Of a stretch of 64,000 nucleotides of DNA, positions 9,646 through 17,427 are shown in pieces. The position numbers and the translations under genes were made by a program. Position 1 is the first letter of the stretch; every line of letters starts with the position of its first letter. The notes under the pieces are model-generated. The model had not been told where the DNA came from. It saw nothing but the letters and a program-made list of their open reading frames with translations, and made no database searches. Origin of the DNA: Bacillus zhangzhouensis (GTDB taxonomy: Bacteria; Bacillota; Bacilli; Bacillales; Bacillaceae); contig NZ_JOTP01000003.1 in assembly GCF_000715205.1 (NCBI RefSeq), positions 124,001 through 188,000 on the forward strand, read 5' to 3'.

Positions 9646-11116
9646 TTTTCTTTTTCCACCCTCTCAAATTTTCTATTTGTTTTTTCTTTTGCGGATTTAA
9701 ATAAACAGGGCGCATTTTGTACATCCACATCGGTAATCGAATCACAGTGTCTTTTAAGTCTTGCCAGTTAAATGGGGCAACTGGTGACAAGTAAGGCACG
9801 CCTAGTGATTCCAAGCGGCATAAATTCATGAGGACGAGGGCTAATCCGAATGAAATGCCAATAAAACCAAACATCGATGCCATGAACATGAGCGGGAAAC
9901 GAATCATTCGAATGGTTGACGTCATTTCAAAGGATGGGAGTACGAAGGAAGCAACGGCTGTCACTGCGACCACAATGACAAGGACATTTGAAATGAGTCC
10001 GGCTTTTACAACGGCATCTCCAATGACCAAACCGCCTACGATACCAATCGTTTGACCAATTGGTTTTGGCAGACGCACCCCGGCCTCGCGTATGAGTTCA
10101 ATGGTGATCTCCATTAGCATCGCTTCTATCAAAGGAGGAAAGGGGATACCGATTATTGAATTTTTCATCGTAATGGCTAATTCATCTGGGACGACCTCAT
10201 AATGAAAGCCAATGACTGCGATATAAAAAGATGGCAAAATGACTGCGATGATACAGGCAAGATAGCGGAGAACACGGATAAACGTAGCCGGAATCCAGCG
10301 ACTATTATAATCATCAGGTGATTGAAAGAAGCTAAAGAAGGTGACAGGAAGAATGATGGCCATCGGGCTACCATCCATCAGCACCACAATTCTCCCTTCA
10401 AGAATTGCAGATCTCACTTTGTCAGGGCGCTCTGTATCAATGAGCTGTGGGAAAATAGAAAATGAATCATCCTCAATCGCCTCAACAATAGAGCCAGGAC
10501 TTATCAGTGTGTCTACTTTAATAGAAGAAATCCGTTTGTTTACCTCTTCTACCTTTTCTTGATTAGCGATATCAGAAATATAAACAATCGCAAGCTTTGT
10601 TTCCGATTTTGTACCGATCTTATGATACTGGACGGCGAGTTTTCGATCATTTAAGTGGGAACGAAGTAAATAGATATTGGTATCGAGACTTTCAACAAAT
10701 CCATCATGTGCACCAGCAATAATACTTTCAGAAGAAGGTTCAGAAATAGATCGAAGCGGCGGCTGTCCGACAGTAAATAATTTGATCTGCGAGGAATTTT
10801 CATCAAGAAAGGCAATGCTTCCTGCAATAATACTGTCAGTAATCAACGTCAAGTCGCCTGTTTCGAGTGTGCTAAGAGATTTTGTATAATCCTGCTTTCC
10901 AGGAGGACCTAACAAGTTGCCGATAATGAAATCGTTCAGTTTGCCTTCATCAATTCTCGTTTTAATAAAGAACAGCACAGATTTCGTTTCATTCACCATT
11001 AACTCTCGGTATTCAAAATCGTCGCTTTGCTGAAATGTTTTTTTCAGAATCCGAATTTTCTCCTCAAAGCTGCCTGATAAAAAGTGCAAGCGTGTTTGTT
11101 CATTGGTGTTTGGCAT
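9635..11116 (-). CDS. Germinant receptor subunit A, GerAA family
   Basis: A 493-residue GerA-family protein with a soluble N-terminal half and about five membrane segments in the C-terminal half (LRYLACIIAVILPSFYIAV and following). Family blocks include LFPQLIDTERPDK-like SIFPQLIDTERPDKV, LEGRIVVLMDGSP, and REAGVRLPKPIGQTIGIVGG. The start ATG follows AGGAGG at a normal distance. It is the first gene of the operon, behind a sigma-G-like promoter. It is clearly related to but distinct from the GerBA protein at 23.8 kb. Confidence 0.92.
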   Translation of the reverse strand: MPNTNEQTRLHFLSGSFEEKIRILKKTFQQSDDFEYRELMVNETKSVLFFIKTRIDEGKLNDFIIGNLLGPPGKQDYTKSLSTLETGDLTLITDSIIAGSIAFLDENSSQIKLFTVGQPPLRSISEPSSESIIAGAHDGFVESLDTNIYLLRSHLNDRKLAVQYHKIGTKSETKLAIVYISDIANQEKVEEVNKRISSIKVDTLISPGSIVEAIEDDSFSIFPQLIDTERPDKVRSAILEGRIVVLMDGSPMAIILPVTFFSFFQSPDDYNSRWIPATFIRVLRYLACIIAVILPSFYIAVIGFHYEVVPDELAITMKNSIIGIPFPPLIEAMLMEITIELIREAGVRLPKPIGQTIGIVGGLVIGDAVVKAGLISNVLVIVVAVTAVASFVLPSFEMTSTIRMIRFPLMFMASMFGFIGISFGLALVLMNLCRLESLGVPYLSPVAPFNWQDLKDTVIRLPMWMYKMRPVYLNPQKKKQIENLRGWKKKNEQ

Positions 11117-11148
11117 CTTTAGCCTCCTCTCACATTATTTTTTAACCA

Positions 11149-11177
11149 TAGTGTAAGCGGAGAAGCTGATTTTATTC
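11149..11177 (-). promoter_or_regulatory. Candidate sigma-G promoter of the first ger operon
   Basis: On the minus strand GAATA (11173-11177), a 17-base spacer and TACACTA (11149-11155) approximate the sigma-G pattern (GnATA near -35, CATnnTA near -10). It lies just upstream of the subunit A gene, where forespore expression is expected. The match is imperfect. Confidence 0.5.
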
Positions 11178-11784
11178 GTCATCTTTGGGGAATGCATGAC
11201 ATGAGCCGACAGCTTTCAACTAAAATCATATTAAAAATGTTAAGAAATGATGAACCTTGATAAAAACAAATGAATATTGTTTCATTGTTTAGGTCATAAG
11301 GAGTGAATATCGTAAAGAGAAGGTATAACGAAATGATCAAATTTTTACATCTTATCCCAATTTTTCGTGACCTATAAATAAGCATATGACTTGATTTTTT
11401 GAGAGGTGACCTTTGTCATAGGTCAACACGTAGCGTTCTGACCGTTGAGGATGACTTTCTAACCTGTTCATTCAAAAATATAAAACATTCTAAAACACGC
11501 ACTATTCATTTAAAGCGCTGATATGACTGATTTTTTAGAGATAAAAGGGTTTTAAAACATTGATTCTAAATACATCTTTATAATTGTCGAAAAATTTAGG
11601 GAGAAAAGGACAAAAGATTTTTCGATGATTGATGGTAACGCTTTCTCTTGAATGAAGCAGAAATTCAGTCTGAATTTTGTCAGTCTTTTGGCCTTTTCAT
11701 TTGAGGGAGAGATAGGCAATTACACCTTAGGATTAGAGAAATTTGGCATACGCGGAAGTGAAAGATTATGTTACATAATACCGA
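11178..11784. other. Long gene-free region upstream of pgsB
   Basis: About 600 AT-rich bases without a convincing gene; the only open frame of note (11179-11385, minus) has no ribosome-binding site and no recognisable sequence. A perfect inverted repeat AAATTCA-GTC-TGAATTT lies at 11661-11677. The length is large for this compact genome and suggests a regulatory leader for the capsule operon, but no specific regulator site could be assigned. Confidence 0.5.
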
Positions 11785-11812
11785 TTGTGATTTTATGCTG
11801 AACAGATATACT
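11785..11812 (+). promoter_or_regulatory. Candidate sigma-A promoter of pgsBCAE
   Basis: A -35 TTGTGA (11785-11790), 16-base spacer and -10 TATACT (11807-11812) lie 50 bases before the pgsB start. No better promoter is visible closer to the gene. Confidence 0.6.
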
Positions 11813-11864
11813 GTTGATTGAATTTACATATCACACTCATAAAAAAAGGAGATGTAGATAATCG

Positions 11865-13046
11865 ATGTGGTTAATCGTTATAGCCTGCGTCATCATGTTA
11901 GGGATTGGCTTTATTGAAAAGAAGCGTCATCAGAAAAATATCGATGCCCTGCCGGTGCGTGTCAATATTAATGGTATTCGCGGAAAGTCCACCGTTACAA
12001 GATTGACAACCGGTATCTTAATGGAGGCAGGTTATAAAACTGTCGGCAAAACAACGGGAACGGATGCAAGAATGATTTATTGGGATACGCCAGAAGAGAA
12101 ACCGATTAAAAGGAAACCGCAAGGACCGAATATCGGAGAGCAGAAGGAAGTTATGAGAGAAACAGTTGAAAGAGGAGCAAATGCCATCGTCAGTGAATGT
12201 ATGGCGGTAAATCCAGATTACCAAATTATCTTTCAGGAAGAGCTACTTCAAGCGAATATTGGCGTGATCGTAAACGTTCTTGAAGATCATATGGATGTAA
12301 TGGGGCCAACTCTTGACGAAATAGCAGAAGCCTTTACAGCCACAATTCCTTACAATGGACACTTGGTTATTACGGATAGTGAATATACAGATTTCTTTAA
12401 AGAGATTGCGAAAAAACGCAACACGGAAGTGATTGTTGCAGATAATTCCAAGATTACCGATGAGTATTTACGGAAATTTGAGTACATGGTTTTCCCAGAT
12501 AATGCTTCGCTTGCACTTGGTGTCGCTCAAGCATTAGGGATTGATGAAGATACGGCATTCAAAGGAATGTTAAATGCGCCGCCTGATCCAGGAGCGATGA
12601 GAATTCTTCCATTAATGGACGCGAAAACACCTGGACATTTTGTAAATGGATTTGCGGCAAATGACGCATCATCTACATTGAACATTTGGAAGCGTGTAAA
12701 AGAAATTGGCTATCCAACAGATGAACCAATTATTATTATGAACTGCCGTGCGGATCGTGTAGATAGAACGATCCAGTTTGCGGAGGATGTACTTCCTTAT
12801 ATTGAAGCTAGTGATCTTGTTTTAATTGGTGAAACGACTGAACCAATTGTGAAGGCATATGAGGAAGGGAAAATTCCGGCTGACCACTTACACAACCTTG
12901 AATATCAATCTACAGAACAAATTATGAATATGCTTGAGAAAAAGCTTCATAATCGAGTGGTTTATGGAGTCGGCAATATCCATGGCGCCGCTGAACCTTT
13001 AATCGAAAAAATTCAAGAATACAAAATTAAGCAGCTTGTCAGCTAG
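11865..13046 (+). CDS. pgsB: Poly-gamma-glutamate synthase subunit PgsB (CapB)
   Basis: This 393-residue protein is the ATP-dependent amide ligase that polymerises glutamate into poly-gamma-glutamate. An N-terminal membrane anchor (residues 1-17) is followed by the Mur-ligase-like P-loop GIRGKST (residues 38-44) and a ligase domain containing AIVSECMAVNPDYQ and NVLEDHMDVMGPT. Length equals B. subtilis PgsB (393 aa). It begins the pgsBCAE operon and is followed 15 bases later by pgsC. The product acts at the cytoplasmic membrane and its polymer is released or attached at the surface. Confidence 0.96.
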   Translation: MWLIVIACVIMLGIGFIEKKRHQKNIDALPVRVNINGIRGKSTVTRLTTGILMEAGYKTVGKTTGTDARMIYWDTPEEKPIKRKPQGPNIGEQKEVMRETVERGANAIVSECMAVNPDYQIIFQEELLQANIGVIVNVLEDHMDVMGPTLDEIAEAFTATIPYNGHLVITDSEYTDFFKEIAKKRNTEVIVADNSKITDEYLRKFEYMVFPDNASLALGVAQALGIDEDTAFKGMLNAPPDPGAMRILPLMDAKTPGHFVNGFAANDASSTLNIWKRVKEIGYPTDEPIIIMNCRADRVDRTIQFAEDVLPYIEASDLVLIGETTEPIVKAYEEGKIPADHLHNLEYQSTEQIMNMLEKKLHNRVVYGVGNIHGAAEPLIEKIQEYKIKQLVS

Positions 13047-13061
13047 GAGGAAATATAGAAA

Positions 13062-13511
13062 ATGTTCGGATCAGATCTTTATATCTCGTTAATTTTAGGT
13101 GTTCTACTTAGTTTAATCTTTGCAGAAAAAACAGGAATCGTACCAGCTGGACTAGTTGTTCCGGGTTATCTTGCGCTCGTATTTAACCAGCCAGTCTTCA
13201 TTTTAGTCGTCTTATCTGTCAGCTTGCTTACGTATGTCATCGTTCGCTTTGGTTTATCAAAATTTATGATTTTATACGGACGCAGAAAGTTTGCTGCGAT
13301 GCTGATTACAGGGATTGCCTTAAAGCTCGTATTTGATTTCTTCTATCCAGTGGTCCCGTTTGAAATAGCAGAATTTCGCGGAATCGGGATCATTGTACCT
13401 GGATTAATTGCAAATACGATTCAAAAGCAAGGTCTTACGATTACCCTTGGAAGCACATTACTTCTAAGTGGTGCAACATTTGCCATCATGTATGTTTACT
13501 ATCTATTTTAA
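13062..13511 (+). CDS. pgsC: Poly-gamma-glutamate synthesis membrane subunit PgsC (CapC)
   Basis: A 149-residue protein with about five membrane segments (YISLILGVLLSLIFAEKTGI at the start, IVPGLIANTIQKQGL near the end), matching PgsC/CapC in length and pattern. It forms the membrane part of the PgsBC synthase. It follows pgsB closely and is preceded by an AGGAGG site. Confidence 0.95.
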   Translation: MFGSDLYISLILGVLLSLIFAEKTGIVPAGLVVPGYLALVFNQPVFILVVLSVSLLTYVIVRFGLSKFMILYGRRKFAAMLITGIALKLVFDFFYPVVPFEIAEFRGIGIIVPGLIANTIQKQGLTITLGSTLLLSGATFAIMYVYYLF

Positions 13512-13529
13512 GATAAGGTGTGTCCAATC

Positions 13530-14696
13530 ATGAATAAAAAATTGAGCTTTCAGGAAAAGCTGCTGAAAATCACAAAGAATCAAAAGAAAAAGACGAATAA
13601 ACATGTATTGATTGCTTTACCGATCGTCATTGCTTGTACATTTCTATTTACATTTATCGGGAAAGCACAAGTGCCAACTGTAGAAAAGAAACCAGAAAAC
13701 ATCCTGACCGCTTCGTTTGTTGGTGACATTATGTTTGGAAGAAATGTAGAGAAAGTGACCGATCGCTACGGGAAACAGCATCTCTTTCGCTATGCCAAAC
13801 CATATTTTGATGTGTCAGATTATGTAACAGGTAACTTTGAGCATCCGATTGCATCAGAAAAGGAACAGGCGGCGCAAAAGAATATTCATTTGAAAACGGA
13901 TGAAGAGTCTGTCCAAGCGTTGAAGGATTTGAATTTCTCTGTATTAAACTTTGCGAATAACCATGCGGCAGATTTTGGTGAAAAAGGTCTGAACAACACG
14001 ATTAATGCCTTTGAAAAAGCTGACATGGATTACACAGGGGCAGGGCGTAACCTCAAAGATGCGAAGCAGAACATTTCGTACAAAGAAGTGAACGGTGTCA
14101 AAATCGCTACACTTGGTTTTACAGATGTGTATGGGAAAGATTTTAAAGCAACGAATCGCAAAGCAGGTATTCTGCCAGCCGATCCATCTATTTTTATTCC
14201 GATGATTTCACAGGCTGCTGAAAAGGCAGATATCGTCGTTGTTCATGCTCACTGGGGACAGGAGTATAACAATGAAGTAAACGATAGACAAAGAGAATTG
14301 GCAAGAGCGATGTCGAAGGCTGGTGCTGATATCATCATCGGTGCACACCCGCACGTCCTTGAGCCAATGGAAGTCTACAATGGAACAGCGATCTTCTATA
14401 GCCTGGGGAATTTCATTTTTGACCAAGGCTGGTCTAGAACACGTGATTCTGCCCTTGTTCAGTATCATCTGAATGAAGATGGAAAAGCGACATTTGAAGT
14501 TGTCCCAATGTATATTAAAGAAGCAACACCTGCTCCAGTAAAGGCAGGATCATTTGAATCAAAATCCATTATTCGTATGCTGACCAATGGCACGAATACA
14601 GATTGGAAAGAAAAAGACGGACACATTTTCTTTGAAGTGGATCACGCTAATAAAGTTCAAACATTGAAAGAAAACGGGGGAAAAGATAAAAAATGA
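13530..14696 (+). CDS. pgsA: Poly-gamma-glutamate synthesis/export protein PgsA (CapA)
   Basis: A 388-residue membrane-anchored protein of the CapA metallophosphatase-like family. A basic N-terminus precedes one membrane segment (HVLIALPIVIACTFLFTFI). The CapA domain shows FVGDIMFGRN, NFANNHAADFG, HAHWGQEY and GAHPHVLEP, which hold the presumed metal ligands. A GTG at 13518 is in frame but falls inside the ribosome-binding site AAGGTG, so the ATG at 13530 is chosen. It is needed for polymer elongation or transport. Its stop overlaps the pgsE start. Confidence 0.94.
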   Translation: MNKKLSFQEKLLKITKNQKKKTNKHVLIALPIVIACTFLFTFIGKAQVPTVEKKPENILTASFVGDIMFGRNVEKVTDRYGKQHLFRYAKPYFDVSDYVTGNFEHPIASEKEQAAQKNIHLKTDEESVQALKDLNFSVLNFANNHAADFGEKGLNNTINAFEKADMDYTGAGRNLKDAKQNISYKEVNGVKIATLGFTDVYGKDFKATNRKAGILPADPSIFIPMISQAAEKADIVVVHAHWGQEYNNEVNDRQRELARAMSKAGADIIIGAHPHVLEPMEVYNGTAIFYSLGNFIFDQGWSRTRDSALVQYHLNEDGKATFEVVPMYIKEATPAPVKAGSFESKSIIRMLTNGTNTDWKEKDGHIFFEVDHANKVQTLKENGGKDKK

Positions 14697-14863
14697 AATT
14701 ATTAAAAGCAAGCTGGCCGTTTGTTGCGTTAATTTTAGTATTTGTCTTTATGTCTGCTTTTAAATTTAGTGATAGCCTCACAGATCATGAGAAGCAAAAG
14801 ATCTCAGTTGAAATGCAGAAGATCGAGCAGCAGAAGCAGTCGAAAGAGGAAACAAGTAAATAG
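14693..14863 (+). CDS. pgsE: Small membrane protein PgsE (CapE)
   Basis: A 56-residue protein starting MKLLKASWPFVALILVF, with a single membrane segment followed by FSDSLTDHEKQKIS and a charged Gln/Lys/Glu-rich tail. The arrangement matches B. subtilis PgsE (YwtC, 55 aa), a small subunit that stimulates poly-gamma-glutamate synthesis. Its ATG overlaps the pgsA stop by four bases, so it is translationally coupled. Confidence 0.93.
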   Translation: MKLLKASWPFVALILVFVFMSAFKFSDSLTDHEKQKISVEMQKIEQQKQSKEETSK

Positions 14864-14879
14864 AGTCATAGTGAAAAGA

Positions 14880-14909
14880 AGGGCATGCCTTGTGCGTGCT
14901 CTTTTTTTG
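14880..14909 (+). terminator. Terminator after pgsE
   Basis: A short stem AGGGCAT/GTGCTCT with two G-T pairs is followed by seven T residues, 17 bases after the pgsE stop. It probably separates pgsBCAE from pgdS. Confidence 0.65.
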
Positions 14910-14922
14910 TCGAAAAAAGGTG

Positions 14923-14948
14923 TAAAATGAAAGGGGTCATGTCGAAAC
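14923..14948 (+). promoter_or_regulatory. Candidate sigma-D promoter of pgdS
   Basis: TAAA (14923-14926), a 14-base spacer and GTCGAAAC (14941-14948) resemble the sigma-D consensus TAAA-N15-GCCGATAT. Sigma-D control of B. subtilis pgdS is established knowledge. The same layout appears before lytD and lytA in this window. Confidence 0.6.
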
Positions 14949-14973
14949 TATAGAAGAAAGGAGGGGAAAGACC

Positions 14974-16194
14974 ATGAAATGGAAAGGAATGTTGATTGGA
15001 GGCTGTGCGCTCGTAGGGCTGATGTTCATGTCCCAATCAGAGGTGTCTGCTCAAACAAAGTCTCCTTTGGAGAAAGCGGAAACGCTGATTGGAACACCTT
15101 ATCATAAAGGAGGAACCGATCCAAAAACGGGCTTTGATGCATCTGGGTTTATTCAATATGTGTACAAGACATCAGGCACATTTGATTTGCCGCGGAAGGT
15201 GATCGACCAATATCAGATTGGAGAAAAGGTATTATGGGAAAAAGCCAAACCCGGAGACCTCGTGTATTTCCGCAGCCCTGAGGAAACAAAAGAGATCCCC
15301 ACACATGTAGCTTTGTATGCTGGAAACCATCAGGTGATCCACATCACGCTGAGTCAAGGTGTGGTGAAAACAGATGTCAGCAAAAGCAAATATTGGACAG
15401 ACCGATTTTATGCGGTCAAACGGCTGCCAGTCTCCCAAGAAATCTCTGATGATCGTGTTGTGAAAGATGCGATGGAATATTTAGGTATTCCTTATGTTTT
15501 TGGTGCAGCAGATCCAAAGGTTGGTTTTGATTGTTCAGGCTTTTTACAATATTTATTTGAAAAATCACTTGGCATTTATTTGCCTAGAAGTGCTGAACAG
15601 CAATGGATGATCGGAGAAAAAGTAGCACTAGACGATATTCGTCCCGGGGACTTTGTCTTTTTTAGCAACACATATAAACCCGGAATTTCTCATGTAGGGA
15701 TGTACATTGGGGGCGACCGTTTTATTCATGCGAGCCGTACTGAAAGTGTGACGATCTCTTATTTATCCGAATCGTATTGGCGCGAGAAATGGACAGGTGC
15801 GAAACGATTAACAGAGCTGAAACTCGCGAAAGAAGATCCAATCGTATCAAAAGCCGCTACATATATTGGGGAAGCCCCTTATGTCAAAGGCGGCACGAAC
15901 CCAGAGCAAGGGTTTGATACAGCAGGTTTCACGCAGTATGTGTACCAAGAAGTGCTTGGCATTGAGCTTCCTCGATATGCATCAGGACAAGCTAAGGCAG
16001 GCACACCTGTAAAACGTTCGGAGCTTCAGCCAGGAGATCTTGTCTTCTTCAAAGGGACTTCATTGATGCCAGCCATTTATGCAGGTTCAAATCAAGTCAT
16101 TCATGTGACCGTCTCAAATGGTGTTGTCATTACCAATATGAAAACAAGTACGTACTGGAAGGATAAATATGAGATGGCTGTTAGAATAAAATAA
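14974..16194 (+). CDS. pgdS: Gamma-DL-glutamyl hydrolase (poly-gamma-glutamate depolymerase)
   Basis: A 406-residue secreted enzyme: signal peptide (residues 1 to about 26, ending VSAQ) and three NlpC/P60 domains. Only the middle domain keeps the catalytic cysteine (FDCSG, Cys187) and its His (GISHVGMY). The first has FDASG and the third FDTAG at the same place, so they are probably non-catalytic, perhaps substrate-binding. B. subtilis PgdS (413 aa) has the same arrangement as far as recalled. It cuts the polymer made by PgsBCAE. Confidence 0.93.
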   Translation: MKWKGMLIGGCALVGLMFMSQSEVSAQTKSPLEKAETLIGTPYHKGGTDPKTGFDASGFIQYVYKTSGTFDLPRKVIDQYQIGEKVLWEKAKPGDLVYFRSPEETKEIPTHVALYAGNHQVIHITLSQGVVKTDVSKSKYWTDRFYAVKRLPVSQEISDDRVVKDAMEYLGIPYVFGAADPKVGFDCSGFLQYLFEKSLGIYLPRSAEQQWMIGEKVALDDIRPGDFVFFSNTYKPGISHVGMYIGGDRFIHASRTESVTISYLSESYWREKWTGAKRLTELKLAKEDPIVSKAATYIGEAPYVKGGTNPEQGFDTAGFTQYVYQEVLGIELPRYASGQAKAGTPVKRSELQPGDLVFFKGTSLMPAIYAGSNQVIHVTVSNGVVITNMKTSTYWKDKYEMAVRIK

Positions 16195-16199
16195 AGAAA

Positions 16200-16227
16200 A
16201 AGCCCGATCAACGCTCGTATCGGACTT
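16200..16227. terminator. Terminator between pgdS and ywtE
   Basis: A nine-base stem (16200-16208 with 16219-16227) pairs fully on the minus strand with one G-T pair and then runs into CTTTTTC, so it best serves ywtE. In the plus direction it has one mismatch and may end pgdS weakly. Confidence 0.65.
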
Positions 16228-16242
16228 CTCTCTAGGCGCTGA

Positions 16243-17124
16243 TCAGACAAGCGTCTTTTTTTCATGGAATTGATCTTGTAAAAGAAGATCAATAAAATAG
16301 GCGACACCATCTTCATGATTGCCTTTTGTGATATACGTGCTCTTTTCTTTAATGACATCCACTGCGTTCCCCATCGAAATCCGGTGACCTGCTTCCTCAA
16401 ACATGGAGAGATCATTTGGGCTGTCACCAATTGCATAAATGTTTGAGCGGTCTACACCATAATGGGCTGCGAGCTTTTTCAGGGCATGTCCTTTTCCTGA
16501 CTCTTTTGGCAGCACCTCGATAATATGTTTTCCAGACGAGGTTAATGAAAGCTCGGGCATTTTCGCAAGAAGATCTCGTGCTTCCTGAAGCTTGTTCATA
16601 TCAAATGAGAAGCACAGTAATTTATAGGTCGCTTCATTTGACTCAAAGATCTGACGAATATCATCCACTGGTTTGATGCCAAATTGTTTGAATTGCGTCA
16701 TCGCCCCTTCCCATAAATCAGCTAGATCCTCATTTGGATTTGCGCTATTGATCACATCAAATTCTGCTTTCAGCTTCTCTTTTCCATCAAATGGGGAGAG
16801 AAGGGCATCGTCAGTATACACCTCGAAATAAATGTTCCGTTCCACTAATGCCTTTGCAGCAAGCTTTCCAGCTTCTTGGTTAAGTGTAATTCTGTTAAAG
16901 AGCTTGTACCCTTCGGTGTGAACTGTTCCTCCGTTTGCTGCAATAATGGGAATGTCCAGATCACCAAGAAGGTCCTTCACGTCAAAAGTCGCCCGCCCTG
17001 TACAGATGGTGACAATATATCCAGCTTCCTTCGCACGAATCAACGCCTGCCGGTTTTGAGCGGAAATTTCACTTTTTGTATTTAAGAGTGTACCGTCTAA
17101 ATCAATCGCAATCATTTTTTTCAT
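16243..17124 (-). CDS. ywtE: HAD-superfamily (Cof-type) sugar phosphatase YwtE
   Basis: A 293-residue haloacid-dehalogenase phosphatase of the Cof/YwtE type. The nucleophile motif is MIAIDLDGTLLNT near the N-terminus, the Lys of motif III lies in KESGKGHALKKL, and motif IV is IGDSPNDLSMFE. The ATG at 17124 fits the conserved KKMIAIDLDG start and has AGGAGG upstream; the ATG at 17145 lacks one. B. subtilis YwtE acts on a riboflavin-pathway phosphate intermediate in vitro; the substrate here is not shown by sequence. It lies between pgdS and tagT as in B. subtilis. Confidence 0.88.
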   Translation of the reverse strand: MKKMIAIDLDGTLLNTKSEISAQNRQALIRAKEAGYIVTICTGRATFDVKDLLGDLDIPIIAANGGTVHTEGYKLFNRITLNQEAGKLAAKALVERNIYFEVYTDDALLSPFDGKEKLKAEFDVINSANPNEDLADLWEGAMTQFKQFGIKPVDDIRQIFESNEATYKLLCFSFDMNKLQEARDLLAKMPELSLTSSGKHIIEVLPKESGKGHALKKLAAHYGVDRSNIYAIGDSPNDLSMFEEAGHRISMGNAVDVIKEKSTYITKGNHEDGVAYFIDLLLQDQFHEKKTLV

Positions 17125-17270
17125 CGCTGTCAAATCCTCCTTCATTCATGCAATAGCCTTTTAAAAGTATGTACGATTTCCTTCATTCTCATGAAAGAGT
17201 GAGGATATTTGATTCCTCTCTATATCAAGGCTAAACAAAAATGTCCAAATGATCAATGGTGAGAAGAGAA

Positions 17271-17423
17271 AAAGCGCCCCAAAGGGACGCTTTCAGCGTG
17301 AGACAAATCCTCGCATTCGCCCGCAGCTCTGCGCTCCGGTGCTCGTTCTTCCTAGAATTCAAGGGTTTTCTATTACGCTGAAAAGAAGACAAAGGGCTAA
17401 AATAAAAATCATTTTAGCCCTTT
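17271..17423. repeat. Dispersed structured repeat, copy B
   Basis: This element is related to copy A at 7031-7401. Imperfect inverted arms (TTTCAGCGT at 17291-17299, ACGCTGAAA at 17375-17383, with partial pairing inside for about 22 bp) enclose a GC-rich core with GCTCCGGTGCTCGTTC. A 13-bp perfect hairpin follows (17391-17403 with 17411-17423, 7-base loop). A second small stem AAAGCG/CGCTTT overlaps the left arm. It sits directly after the tagT stop codon and can serve as its terminator. Confidence 0.75.
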
Positions 17424-17427
17424 CTGA

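Noticed and set aside
11179..11385. Minus-strand 68-codon open frame in the pgsB upstream region
   Set aside because: No ribosome-binding site and no recognisable sequence; overlaps the candidate sigma-G promoter side of the ger operon.
11640..11656. cre-like TGGTAACGCTTTCTC before pgsB
   Set aside because: At least two mismatches to the cre pattern and far from the promoter; too weak to call.
14742..14930. Plus-strand 62-codon frame overlapping pgsE
   Set aside because: It is a shifted frame of pgsE and its terminator; pgsE itself has the coupled ATG and the expected protein sequence.
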